A stretch of 35,044 nucleotides of DNA, from the NCBI GenBank assembly GCA_003526765.1, contig DPXZ01000026.1, positions 1 through 35,044 of the forward strand, in the 5' to 3' direction. Source of the stretch: Fervidobacterium sp. (GTDB lineage: Bacteria; Thermotogota; Thermotogae; Thermotogales; Fervidobacteriaceae). Each line of letters starts with the position of its first letter. Positions within the stretch are counted from its first letter, which is position 1. Of this stretch, positions 9,052 to 16,915 are shown in pieces. Position numbers and translations under genes: made by a program. The notes beneath the pieces are model-generated. The model did no database searches and was not told where the DNA came from. It saw only the letters and a list, made by a program, of their open reading frames with translations.

Positions 9052-10005
9052 TCAAAACATTGAACTAAGTTCTCTATAAATCTCGTCGGTGATCTTCTCT
9101 TTTACTTCGACTGCCTTAAGATTTTCTGCGAGCTGGTTTAGTGAACTGACACCGAGTATGACACTGCTGACGTTCTTGTTCTTCAAGCACCATGCAAGTG
9201 CAAGTTGTGACATAGTGGCATCTAAACTTGTTGCAATCTCTCTTATCCTCTTGAGCTTGTTCACAGTTTCTCCTTCAAATATTCCTCTCTCTTCCATTGA
9301 CTTTTTCAACCAGGGCCATCTGTCCAAACGAGAACCTTCCGGTATCCCATCGAGATACTTGCCACTCAGTACGCCAGATGCCAATGGGCTAAACGTAGTC
9401 AGTCCCATCCCATATTTCGCATATATCGGAGCGTACTCCTCCTCAACACGCTTCTTTACGATCAAGTTGTACTGTGGCTGCTCAACTATAGGAGGCATGC
9501 AATTCAATTCTTTTGCAACGATGTGTGCCTTTTCTATCTGTTCAGCGCTCCATTCGCTCGTTCCCCAATAAAGAGCTTGCCCGTTGCGCAGGATTTGATC
9601 CATTGCCCAAACTACTTCTTCCATCGGTACTTGAGGATCAGGCCTGTGGCAATAGACGATGTCTACATACTCCAACTGCAATCTCTTTAGCGAATTCCTG
9701 ATACCTTCTATCAAGTGTTTTCTGGAAAGTCCCTGATCGTTTGGACCACTTCCACCCCAGAAAATCTTCGTTGAGACAACAAGATCCTCTCTACGGTATT
9801 CCTTCAGCACTTTACCGAGTATCGATTCTGCAATCCCATCAGCATATCCTTCAGCTGTATCAATGAAATTAACACCGTTTTCAACACCGTATCTTATGAT
9901 CTTTCTTGTTCCCTCATAATCCAACTGATTTCCAAGAGTTAGCCATGAACCGATCGAAAGCTCACTGATCTTTACTCCCCACTTACCAACTTTTCGATAT
10001 TCCAT
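9052..10005 (-). CDS. Aldo/keto reductase (Kv-beta / YghZ-like)
   Basis: This 317-aa cytoplasmic NAD(P)H-dependent oxidoreductase belongs to the aldo/keto reductase superfamily. The catalytic tetrad is visible: Asp and Tyr in FIDTAEGYADG, Lys in VVSTKIFWGG and His in IVYCHRPDP. The late segment SSVILGVSSLNQLAENL is the usual cofactor-phosphate region. The voltage-gated-channel beta-subunit-like subgroup is suggested by the N-terminus (MEYRKVGKWGVKISEL) and ALYWGTSEWSAEQI. I chose ATG 10005 rather than GTG 10014 because AGGAGGTG, which contains that GTG, is its ribosome site. It has its own promoter and terminator, so it is a monocistronic unit. The physiological substrate is unknown. Confidence 0.93.
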   Translation of the reverse strand: MEYRKVGKWGVKISELSIGSWLTLGNQLDYEGTRKIIRYGVENGVNFIDTAEGYADGIAESILGKVLKEYRREDLVVSTKIFWGGSGPNDQGLSRKHLIEGIRNSLKRLQLEYVDIVYCHRPDPQVPMEEVVWAMDQILRNGQALYWGTSEWSAEQIEKAHIVAKELNCMPPIVEQPQYNLIVKKRVEEEYAPIYAKYGMGLTTFSPLASGVLSGKYLDGIPEGSRLDRWPWLKKSMEERGIFEGETVNKLKRIREIATSLDATMSQLALAWCLKNKNVSSVILGVSSLNQLAENLKAVEVKEKITDEIYRELSSMF

Positions 10006-10030
10006 AGATCTCACCTCCTAATATTTCCTG

Positions 10031-10063
10031 TGTGCTATAAGCACAATTGGTTCGTACTACGAA
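10031..10063 (-). promoter_or_regulatory. Two inverted repeats in the aldo/keto reductase leader
   Basis: TTCGTACTACGAA (10051-10063) is a 13-bp inverted repeat at the expected transcription start. TGTGCT-ATA-AGCACA (10031-10045) is a second one with a 3-nt centre. Both lie between the -10 box and the ribosome site, a place where repressors often bind. They could instead form leader RNA hairpins. Confidence 0.45.
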
Positions 10064-10065
10064 TT

Positions 10066-10074
10066 ATTATACCA
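10066..10074 (-). promoter_or_regulatory. Extended -10 promoter for the aldo/keto reductase gene
   Basis: Read on the - strand, TGGTATAAT is a consensus -10 with the TGn extension. The position 17 bases upstream (TTGCAT) falls inside the preceding terminator hairpin, so the extended -10 probably carries most of the promoter strength. Confidence 0.6.
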
Positions 10075-10084
10075 CAAAAATAAA

Positions 10085-10104
10085 GGAGATGCAATTGCAT
10101 CTCC
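10085..10104 (-). terminator. Rho-independent terminator of the long minus-strand operon
   Basis: GGAGATGC and GCATCTCC form a perfect 8-bp stem around AATT. On the - strand it is followed by a T-rich tract (TTTATTTTTG). It lies 14 bases after the ftcD stop codon. Confidence 0.85.
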
Positions 10105-10118
10105 CAAAAATTCTTTTA

Positions 10119-11027
10119 TCAATCTTTCGTAATTTCGTCCATAAGCCTTTGCTCTATGACCCTATTCATCGAGAATTCATCTAGTTGTAGATACCAAGAG
10201 AACGTATCCACAATTGCTTGGAGAGGTACCATACCTATGATCTCAGACCCGACGACCGGTACACCATACCTCTGTGCTTCTCTCTTTATCGTTTCAAAAA
10301 CTCTGAATATCGGTGATTTCTTGTAGTTTGTGAGGTTCATTGATACTTGGACTATGCCCTTTTCTTTCAGCTCGACGCCCATTGCCTTGACGTATCTGTA
10401 CCCACCACTGATATTTCGAACGGCTTTAGCTATTTTATCGGCAATCTCCACATTATTCGTTCCAAGCTCTACATTGAATGCAATGAGAAATTCTCTGGCA
10501 CCGACAGCGGTCACTCCAGCGGTTTCGTGTACTTTCTCAGGCCCAAAATCTGGTTTCCATCTTGGATTCTTTATTTTTTCAAAGAAACCTTCGAATTCAC
10601 CTTTTCTAATCTCAGACAGATTCTCCCTTTCCGGTACACTTGCACTTCGCTCATACAAATAGACTGGAATGTTCAATTCTCTTCCAATTCTCTCACCCAG
10701 TTTTTTAGACCATTCTACACATTCTGCCATTGTTGTGCCAACTAATGGGACAAGAGGAATAACGTCAGTTGCCCCCATCCTCGGATGTTCACCCTTGTGA
10801 TACCTCAAATCTATCAGTTCTGCAGCCTTTTTTGTCATATCAAACAGTGCGTCAAGGACTTGGTCAGGGTCACCAACTATTGTGACAACGGACCTATTGT
10901 GGTCTTTGTCCATCGACCAATCAAGCATTTTGACCTTCGGATACTTGTTGGCCTGTTCGATGATCTGCCTTACGATTTCTTCCCTTCTTCCCTCACTGAA
11001 ATTGGGAACACTTTCGATGAGTCTCAT
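10119..11027 (-). CDS. ftcD: Glutamate formimidoyltransferase
   Basis: The 302-aa cytoplasmic enzyme transfers the formimino group of N-formimino-glutamate to tetrahydrofolate, the end of the histidine degradation route. The start MRLIESVPNFSEGR and the active-site segment KGEHPRMGATDVIPLVPL are diagnostic. It has the formiminotransferase N- and C-subdomains only, without the cyclodeaminase domain fused in animals. The frame stays open upstream to an ATG at 11111, which itself overlaps the ogg stop as ATGA. Starting there would add 28 residues not found in the family, so 11027 is preferred. ATG 11027 overlaps, as ATGA, the stop of a 12-codon mini-ORF with a strong ribosome site. No other hut genes are in the window. 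Confidence 0.92.
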   Translation of the reverse strand: MRLIESVPNFSEGRREEIVRQIIEQANKYPKVKMLDWSMDKDHNRSVVTIVGDPDQVLDALFDMTKKAAELIDLRYHKGEHPRMGATDVIPLVPLVGTTMAECVEWSKKLGERIGRELNIPVYLYERSASVPERENLSEIRKGEFEGFFEKIKNPRWKPDFGPEKVHETAGVTAVGAREFLIAFNVELGTNNVEIADKIAKAVRNISGGYRYVKAMGVELKEKGIVQVSMNLTNYKKSPIFRVFETIKREAQRYGVPVVGSEIIGMVPLQAIVDTFSWYLQLDEFSMNRVIEQRLMDEITKD

Positions 11028-11062
11028 ATAATACGAGCACAATAATACAATAGAACAAACAT
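11024..11062 (-). CDS. Twelve-codon leader ORF coupled to ftcD
   Basis: ATG 11062 opens a frame encoding MFVLLYYCARII and ending in TGA at 11024-11026. It is preceded by a strong ribosome site (GGAAGGGAGGG) at good spacing. Its stop shares four bases (ATGA) with the ftcD start. ftcD itself lacks a good Shine-Dalgarno at that position, so ribosomes finishing the leader could re-initiate on ftcD. It contains no His codons, so a classical histidine attenuator is unlikely. Translation has not been shown; alternatively the same ribosome site belongs to a longer ftcD protein. Confidence 0.5.
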   Translation of the reverse strand: MFVLLYYCARII

Positions 11063-11107
11063 TGTGCTCTTCCCTCCCTTCCGCTGCTGAGATACTTGAG
11101 ATAAATA

Positions 11108-11734
11108 TCATTTATCTACAGTATGTTTTATCATATACCATAAGTAAAGGTCAAACTTTCCCAAACACTCTCCGAAACTCTCTGAGACCCTTTTCAACCT
11201 TTCTTCGTAATCTAAATACTTCTTTTTCGTCCATCCTTTTGGTATCTCGTCTATTAATCCATAACGCTGCATTACTCTCAAGACATGTTTGTCCAATATC
11301 GCATAATCACAGAATGCCACGTTTCTCAAAAAATGCGAGCTCTCTTTCCATCCCAACCCCTTTACGTTCTTTACGAGGAACTCCCTGGGATCTGGTTCTT
11401 CGATAAGTGCCTTCAAACGGCCTATTATCCATCTGTTGGACACTATATACTCAGCACGTGCTTGAGGATACCTATGTCCGACACTTACGAGCATTTCTGC
11501 AAGTTCTTCTTGTGGCAATGTTGCAAAGCCTCTTCCTATTGTTTTTTGAGCCTTTATGCCACCTTGAGCACTCCAATTTGCCGTTAGCACGCAAAAGCTG
11601 AGTTCGGCAAATAATTCCTCTTCATCGCCGTTTTTTTTAAGGTTTTCAAATTCTTCCCATCTTGTTTCTACAAGTGTCCTTGCCTCATCTCTTATTCCTT
11701 CCAAATGGTTTACTAAATCAGTTACATCTGCCAT
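11108..11734 (-). CDS. ogg: 8-oxoguanine DNA glycosylase/AP lyase, Ogg2 type
   Basis: The 208-aa protein removes 8-oxoguanine from DNA and nicks the abasic site. The helix-hairpin-helix signature KNVKGLGWKESSHFLRN carries the catalytic Lys (K130), and YAILDKHVLR carries the catalytic Asp (D148). These positions and the length match the archaeal/Thermotogales Ogg2 family rather than the larger Ogg1. An AGGGTGAG ribosome site precedes ATG 11734. The gene follows the BamA-like gene by 35 bases. Its stop overlaps by ATGA an in-frame ATG of the ftcD frame, indicating co-transcription. Residue numbering is counted here; the function is known for family members. Confidence 0.92.
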   Translation of the reverse strand: MADVTDLVNHLEGIRDEARTLVETRWEEFENLKKNGDEEELFAELSFCVLTANWSAQGGIKAQKTIGRGFATLPQEELAEMLVSVGHRYPQARAEYIVSNRWIIGRLKALIEEPDPREFLVKNVKGLGWKESSHFLRNVAFCDYAILDKHVLRVMQRYGLIDEIPKGWTKKKYLDYEERLKRVSESFGECLGKFDLYLWYMIKHTVDK

Positions 11735-11769
11735 CTTCTCACCCTATAAAGTGCATGATATGTTAGAAT

Positions 11770-13980
11770 TTAGAATGTCTTACCGATTAGTATGAATGTA
11801 TTTGGCTGGGATGGATTATTTACTGGGACACCAAAACCAAGCCTCAATAGTCCAAACAGTGGCACATTGATTCCAAGTTCAGCACCAAACGCCATCTCAA
11901 TGTTTTGGAAATCATAGTCATTCGATACGAATCCAGCATCGTAGAAGAGCGAGAGATAAGTGAGTGCATTTTCCTGTTTGAATCTTATTTCGTTGTTGGT
12001 CAAACCAATTACAGAACCTGTTAGGCTTGTTTTTACACCTCTCACTTGGTTTAGTCCAGCGAGACTATAGGTTATTTCTTTTCCAGACGTTTGAAATACT
12101 TGTCCTGCAAGTACTCTTGATGCAAATGATATGTCTTTTGTAAGTGGGAAATGCAATGTCAATTCTGCAGAATAACTGAGTGCATCGGACCCGTTAACAG
12201 ATATTGGCAAGTACTTTGTTCCAGTCAACGAGAATGAGTATCCTTTCATCGGTACATAAAGACTATCGAGTGTTTCATAGACGTAACTTATTGGAAAAGA
12301 AAGTGTACTCGAAGTGACACTTGTACTGCTAGATTCCGTTGTGTCTTCGTATTTTACACTGATACCGAATTGACCAAGCTGTGTTTTTAACGTGTTCAAT
12401 CCAGCAGAGTAGGAGACATTTGTCGTTGTTGTACCATCTGATGTTACACCCTGATAATTAACGGAACCACTCAATATAACTGGCCATTCAAATGGTTTCC
12501 TTATCCCACTGGTAAATGACAGTTGTGTCGAGGTGAAGTCTCTTTGGAAATTGAGCGACACATTCTCGCCGTTTCCAGTTGGATTTGTTGTTGAGAGTGA
12601 CAATGTACCGCCAAAACCTTCCCACCACTGTTTACTGCTATCGGTAACTGGTGCATACACAATTCCACCTTGGAAATCGAATTTCTTCGCCTTTTCTGTG
12701 AGTACTACTGCAACATCAACAAGTGAATTGTCGTTTTCAACGGGTTGTATGTTAAAATCTACTGAATCGAAGAAATTAGATTTGTAAATTTCCGTATAAG
12801 TCAGCTGCAATGCGTCTCTCTTAAGAAAATCACCTGGTTTGACGTATATTAAATCGTTGAAGACGTAATCTTTGGTAACGCTATTTCCTTCTACCTTTAC
12901 GTTTCTTACTTTTAGTTCAGTTATCAATATATTGATTGTATTATCATCACCAGCTTCAAGATTTAAATCTATGAAATATCCAGCTTTGTCGTACTTATCC
13001 TTTACATCTTGCATCTTCTTAAGCACTGCAAGATTTGTATACGTGCCTTCGCTAGTCTCGCCAATCAATTCGTTTTGCGTAAATAACGTGTTACCCTTTG
13101 TATTTATCCCTTTCAAGTAGACTGGTTGGGTCAATACAGTATTGTCCGTAACCGTTAAGGTAATGACTTTTGCGGGATACTTTGATTCGACTTCCTCGGT
13201 GGATACGTTGACAATCTTTACAAAAATGTACTTTGTCAAATCTTGAAATAGGGTCTGAAGTGATTGGAGTGTCATCACGTAATCTTTCTCACTATCGAAT
13301 ATCTTCATGAACCAATCTTTCTTTTCGTAATCAACATATTTTTTGACGCTCAGCTTGCTTTGTATTGTTTCAAATTCCTTTTTGAATTCATCATCTTGGG
13401 AGACAATTTCAAAATTAACATCGTAGAGTACGTACTCGTTTACTTTGAATGTCACCGTTTCATCATCGCCAACTGAGCCAGTTACGTAGACGAATGCAAA
13501 CGACTTATCTTGACTGCGCGGTGTTGCAACCATGTAACCTTGACTTGAATAAGCACTTGCAATTTTGTCTATACTCTCCCAGAACTTCGTGAAGCTGAAT
13601 GGTTTGTTTTCAAGTAGAGTAATTGAACTCTGCAAGGTCTCCACACTTATTGTCCCCGGGCCATTTATCTCAATCGAGACCTTTTTTACAGGTGCATTCT
13701 CGACAAGTCTAATCTTCAAAATCTTTGTATCCGTCGCCGAGTCATCTACAAGTTCGTAATCGATACTTTCAAAATAGCCAGTTTCGTCGATGGATGATAG
13801 TATAGCGTTTACGGCATTTTCATTCACATCTTTACCCAGATAATTTTGATACAGTGGCAACAATTCATCTTTTGTCACAGCCTTGAGTCCATCGAACTGT
13901 ACATCTTTAAGTGTGAATGAAAATGCAAAAGCAGAAAATGTGATCAACATTAATACAAACAATCTTTTTACTACTTTCAC
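11770..13980 (-). CDS. bamA: BamA/Omp85-family outer-membrane protein
   Basis: This 736-aa protein should insert beta-barrel proteins into the outer membrane (the toga of Thermotogales). A signal peptide (MKVVKRLFVLMLITFSAFAFSF) precedes several POTRA-like repeats, each with a beta-alpha-alpha-beta pattern such as VQFDGLKAVTKDELLPLYQNY and IKGINTKGNTLFTQNELIG-type starts. The last 300 residues are a strand-rich surface-antigen barrel ending in aromatic Phe, as usual for outer-membrane proteins. The start is GTG at 13980 with GGGAGGGAG before it. The repeats VKVEGNSVTKDYVFNDL and YAPVTDSSKQWWEGFGG mark the last POTRA and the barrel start. Whether it is the essential BamA or a TamA-like paralogue cannot be decided here. 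Confidence 0.88.
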   Translation of the reverse strand: MKVVKRLFVLMLITFSAFAFSFTLKDVQFDGLKAVTKDELLPLYQNYLGKDVNENAVNAILSSIDETGYFESIDYELVDDSATDTKILKIRLVENAPVKKVSIEINGPGTISVETLQSSITLLENKPFSFTKFWESIDKIASAYSSQGYMVATPRSQDKSFAFVYVTGSVGDDETVTFKVNEYVLYDVNFEIVSQDDEFKKEFETIQSKLSVKKYVDYEKKDWFMKIFDSEKDYVMTLQSLQTLFQDLTKYIFVKIVNVSTEEVESKYPAKVITLTVTDNTVLTQPVYLKGINTKGNTLFTQNELIGETSEGTYTNLAVLKKMQDVKDKYDKAGYFIDLNLEAGDDNTINILITELKVRNVKVEGNSVTKDYVFNDLIYVKPGDFLKRDALQLTYTEIYKSNFFDSVDFNIQPVENDNSLVDVAVVLTEKAKKFDFQGGIVYAPVTDSSKQWWEGFGGTLSLSTTNPTGNGENVSLNFQRDFTSTQLSFTSGIRKPFEWPVILSGSVNYQGVTSDGTTTTNVSYSAGLNTLKTQLGQFGISVKYEDTTESSSTSVTSSTLSFPISYVYETLDSLYVPMKGYSFSLTGTKYLPISVNGSDALSYSAELTLHFPLTKDISFASRVLAGQVFQTSGKEITYSLAGLNQVRGVKTSLTGSVIGLTNNEIRFKQENALTYLSLFYDAGFVSNDYDFQNIEMAFGAELGINVPLFGLLRLGFGVPVNNPSQPNTFILIGKTF

Positions 13981-14001
13981 TTAACTCCCTCCCTTACGAG
14001 A

Positions 14002-14553
14002 TCAGATTTTTTCTTCTTCGATCAATGAGTTTTCCAACTCTTCCAACATGTCAGATACTAAACTTATCTTGCCTGGAGAGTCGAGCTGGCCAACGTATTT
14101 TGATAATGTTTGCGTATCTATTTCATAGCAACTCGAATTGTAGCATCTCTTTATGTGCCATTCTATTCCACCGTTGAGTAACAAAACGAGGAAGGTCTGT
14201 GGCAAATTACCAACTGGCTGGCAATCGATGTTTGATTTGTAGAATAGCACTTCAGTCTTTGTACCCTTTCCAAACTCAGTTTCTACTCTTACATATCCAC
14301 CGGTAGTTTCTGCCGCTTGCTTGAGAAACGGCAAACCAAGTCCCACCCTCCGTATCTCCTTTTTTCTCGTAGTGACGAAGGGGTCAAATATCTTCTCAAA
14401 TATGTCTGGCCGTATACCTCCTGCATCATCTTCAACGGAAAAGAAGAAAGTTTCTGAAGTCTCTTCAACGACAATAGTTACGTTTTTTGCACCAGCATTC
14501 ACTGAATTCTCTGCTATGTCGTGTAGATGGTCCGAAAGTGTTATCAATCCCAA
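14002..14553 (-). CDS. HATPase_c ATP-binding protein, histidine-kinase/anti-sigma type
   Basis: The 183-aa protein is a free GHKL ATP-binding domain. The N box (HDIAENSVNAGAKNVTI), G1 box (VEDDAGGI), the segment FDPFVTTRKK, and the G2/G3 region (VGLGLPFLKQAAETTGGYV, then GKGTKTEV) are all present. There is no HisKA dimerisation domain and no membrane segment. The C-terminal 70 residues include three Cys (CQPVGN, RCYNSSCYEI) and match no domain I recognise. It starts at TTG 14553, inside the end of the PHP gene (10-base overlap), with GGGGAGG upstream. Related genes sit with DRTGG and PHP genes next to [FeFe]-hydrogenase genes in Thermotoga and clostridia, as I recall. A kinase or anti-sigma role is inference. 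Confidence 0.82.
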   Translation of the reverse strand: MGLITLSDHLHDIAENSVNAGAKNVTIVVEETSETFFFSVEDDAGGIRPDIFEKIFDPFVTTRKKEIRRVGLGLPFLKQAAETTGGYVRVETEFGKGTKTEVLFYKSNIDCQPVGNLPQTFLVLLLNGGIEWHIKRCYNSSCYEIDTQTLSKYVGQLDSPGKISLVSDMLEELENSLIEEEKI

Positions 14554-15299
14554 ATTGTTCTGAACCTCCCCAATGCCACAGCTGAGATAACGCTATGTGC
14601 ATCAATTTTACCGCTGAATGCATCATTTTGGAAGAAGATTTTTCTCGAACCTATTTCACCTGGAACGTGTGCATCTGAAGATGTAAGCACTATGTGACCA
14701 GTACTTTTGAGTTCTTGCCAAGTTTCCCTTTTTCTCACTTCGACGAAGTGCGCATTTTTTGGTAGCATGCCAAGTTGATAAATAACACCGAACTTTCGAT
14801 CAGCGTGAGCAAAAACAGCTAATCCATTATGTTTCTCAATCAAATCGATCGTCTGATCTATGCTCAAATTCGTTGGAAATCCCAAATAATTGTCGAGCAT
14901 CCCTATAAAGTCTTCCGATTCGTTGAGCAAGAGTTGATACCCAAATGTCTCAGGATCATATGGAAATGGATTCGTGTTCTCACTCACAATCTTGGAAACT
15001 TCCATTACATCTGAAAGCGTTGAAAAATAGCCAAGTATGTGTACATCTTCAAACGTATGGATTTCTATTCCAGGTATCACGACTTTATCTCTACACAAAC
15101 AAACAAAAGCCGCTACATTTTCAGCGGTATTATGGTCTGTTATTGCCAATATATCAATGTCTTTTGTGCATACAGTAGATGGAACCATCGTCAAATCCGC
15201 ACAAGGGGACAAACAAGAATGTATGTGTAGATCAGCCTTGTACACTTTATTTTCATTAGGTAAGAACTCATTCCCAATACTCTCAGTCATTCCAATCAT
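14544..15299 (-). CDS. PHP-domain metal-dependent phosphoesterase
   Basis: The 251-aa cytoplasmic protein has the four PHP motifs: KADLHIHSCLSPCADL (metal His residues), ILAITDHNTAEN, IPGIEIHTFEDVHILGY and a late VFAHADRK/LTSSDAHVPGE pair. It resembles TrpH/YciV-type nucleases or phosphoesterases, but its exact substrate is unknown. ATG 15299 is preceded by AAAAGG at short spacing; a second ATG follows three codons later. The gene overlaps the next gene by ten bases and follows the DRTGG-like gene by 36 bases, forming a three-gene cassette. The Cys-rich SCLSPCADL segment is common in the hydrogenase-linked members I recall. Confidence 0.88.
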   Translation of the reverse strand: MIGMTESIGNEFLPNENKVYKADLHIHSCLSPCADLTMVPSTVCTKDIDILAITDHNTAENVAAFVCLCRDKVVIPGIEIHTFEDVHILGYFSTLSDVMEVSKIVSENTNPFPYDPETFGYQLLLNESEDFIGMLDNYLGFPTNLSIDQTIDLIEKHNGLAVFAHADRKFGVIYQLGMLPKNAHFVEVRKRETWQELKSTGHIVLTSSDAHVPGEIGSRKIFFQNDAFSGKIDAHSVISAVALGRFRTIWD

Positions 15300-15335
15300 T
15301 TCGACCTTTTCTATTTTTATGATATCTTGTTCGAT

Positions 15336-15665
15336 TTATCTTACACCGAGTGAGTAAATCTTTCCAGAGACTCTGTATGCATTTTCCTCTGTTACAAGCA
15401 AACTTATTCCCTCTTCTTGCGCCTTTTGAAGTGTATCTTCTGGAAATTCCATCCCCTCGCACAAAACAATAGCCCTGATACCTGTCAATGTAGCTACAGC
15501 AACGATATTAACGTGGCTCTGCACAGTCATCCAAATGGAATTCTCTTTTGCAGAACGCATGACAATGCTCAACAAATCTCCCACATATCCATGTTCTATC
15601 TCGCAATCGTTGTGTAGATATACACTTTTTAATCCAACTTCTTCGATTATTTGCGACAATTTCAA
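15336..15665 (-). CDS. DRTGG-domain-like protein
   Basis: This small soluble protein of 109 aa begins MKLSQIIEEVGLKSVYL when started at TTG 15665. That start has GGAGGG seven bases upstream; GTG 15668 or the longer ATG 15707 are weaker choices. The pattern VAVATLTGIRAIVLCEGMEFPEDTLQKAQEEGISLL fits the DRTGG superfamily: a glycine-containing loop, a strand, then a helix that reads as a ligand-binding edge. The literal DRTGG motif is degenerate. In known genomes such proteins accompany PHP and HATPase genes and sometimes hydrogenase. Its function is unknown; a regulatory or nucleotide-sensing role is inference. Confidence 0.7.
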   Translation of the reverse strand: MKLSQIIEEVGLKSVYLHNDCEIEHGYVGDLLSIVMRSAKENSIWMTVQSHVNIVAVATLTGIRAIVLCEGMEFPEDTLQKAQEEGISLLVTEENAYRVSGKIYSLGVR

Positions 15666-15740
15666 CACGTATCCCTCCATTCGGTTATCAGACAATGTTG
15701 TTAACATGCCTAAACTATATAGATCACTATATTGACTCCA

Positions 15741-16256
15741 TTAAACTGCAGTGTTTAATAACATACCAATTAAAAACTCTGGCATTTTCATTCCTGCCAC
15801 AAGTGCGTTCATTGCCATGGTTAACATCACTATCTGCTGTTCTAATTGTTGCCTTTCGTATGGGTCACTTGACATGGCAAGTTTGTTGTACAGCTCGTCT
15901 ATTTTTCTGCTTACTTCGGTCTTTTTTGCATCGTCGACAGAGGTACCATTTTCAGTACTGTTCTGTGCAGAGCCACTATCTTCTTGACTTGGGGCCTTTG
16001 CATTCTGCCCTGTCTTATCGCCGGGTAGATACATGAAGACCTTTGTTTTTCCTGCAACGGCGGCAAGAAAAGAACCACGCCTTCTCAAATCCAAATATAT
16101 GCCACCGCCAATGACAAATCCACCTTGCTCAGCAGCTTGTTTCTTAAAATCCATGTAGTTTGCTAATTCCTGATTAAGCACTCTGAGCACACTTTGGCTC
16201 GCAGGGGCACCAGAAGGTATTCCCGGTTCTCCCGGATCTAGTTTGTAACCCAACAT
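15741..16256 (-). CDS. Unknown 171-aa protein, uncertain N-terminus
   Basis: I do not recognise a family. The middle region GGFVIGGGIYLDLRRRGSFL and FMYLPGDKTG is followed by a low-complexity, Ser/Asn/Asp-rich linker (about residues 85-108). The last 60 residues are helical (KIDELYNKL, QQLEQQIVMLTMAMNALVAGMKMPEFLIGMLLNTAV). There is no signal peptide. The start is doubtful: ATG 16256 has no ribosome site. Upstream, at 16308, an ATG with AAAGGG at good spacing opens a frame that hits TAG after one further codon. A different frame just after it reads VEIGGVSARPAIVN, which looks coding. The gene may have a damaged or mis-sequenced 5' end. It lies between ruvA and the DRTGG-like gene on the same strand. 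Confidence 0.6.
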   Translation of the reverse strand: MLGYKLDPGEPGIPSGAPASQSVLRVLNQELANYMDFKKQAAEQGGFVIGGGIYLDLRRRGSFLAAVAGKTKVFMYLPGDKTGQNAKAPSQEDSGSAQNSTENGTSVDDAKKTEVSRKIDELYNKLAMSSDPYERQQLEQQIVMLTMAMNALVAGMKMPEFLIGMLLNTAV

Positions 16257-16357
16257 AGGATTGACTATTGCGGGTCTAGCACTAACGCCACCGATCTCTA
16301 CCCCATAGTATCATCCCTTTGTTCTTTTGGACCATCCACGTTTGTTAATTTTGTTAA

Positions 16358-16915
16358 TCATGTACCACTCGAGAGTATTCTCAAAGCTTCTTTTATCACT
16401 TTGGCAACATCCTTTTCCTTTCCAACTCTCTTTACAGCATTCCTTGCCAATGTTCTGCTGTATCCCAATGAAATCAAAGCCTCTATTGCTTCAATGGATA
16501 CATCATCTACCTCGGATGGTTCAAATTCGTCTTTTAATTCTGTCACAATCCTTTCGGCAGTTTTCTTACCAATTCCGGGTATAGACGCAAGTTTTTCAAC
16601 ATCTCCTGTAGCTATCGCATTTGAGAGAAATTCTCCCGTTGTTGAAGAGAGGATTTTGACTGCCGTTTTGGGACCAAGTTTCGATACTTTTATAAGCTTT
16701 TCAAAGATGGTTCTTTTACTCTTCGAATCAAATCCATAGATCGATATATCGTCTTGGGTAACTATGAGTTTCGTATAAACTGTTATCTCATCGTTTTCCT
16801 TACAGTCAGAAAAGCTATCGAGATCCGATACTATCCTTAATACGAAATCCCCAGTTTTAACTAACAGATTACCTTCATTTCTACCAATGTACTTTCCAGT
16901 TATTGCTTCGATCAT
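16358..16915 (-). CDS. ruvA: Holliday junction branch migration protein RuvA
   Basis: The 185-aa protein binds four-way junctions and recruits the RuvB motor. It has the N-terminal OB fold (MIEAITGKYIGRNEGNLLV), tandem helix-hairpin-helix motifs (KVSKLGPKTAVKILS and KLASIPGIGKKTAERIV), and the C-terminal RuvB-binding three-helix domain (EAIEALISLGYSRTLARNAV). The length is slightly below the usual 190-205. Its ATG overlaps the tatD stop codon as ATGA, so the two are translationally coupled. RuvB and RuvC are not in the window. Confidence 0.95.
   Translation of the reverse strand: MIEAITGKYIGRNEGNLLVKTGDFVLRIVSDLDSFSDCKENDEITVYTKLIVTQDDISIYGFDSKSKRTIFEKLIKVSKLGPKTAVKILSSTTGEFLSNAIATGDVEKLASIPGIGKKTAERIVTELKDEFEPSEVDDVSIEAIEALISLGYSRTLARNAVKRVGKEKDVAKVIKEALRILSSGT

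Noticed and set aside
9089-9571. 160-aa open frame on the + strand opposite the aldo/keto reductase gene
   Set aside because: The opposite frame encodes an intact reductase with all catalytic residues; this one has no family motifs.
15708-15740. TATAG-ATCA-CTATA repeat between the unknown gene and the DRTGG-like gene
   Set aside because: Short arms in AT-rich DNA; no promoter or terminator context that makes it convincing.
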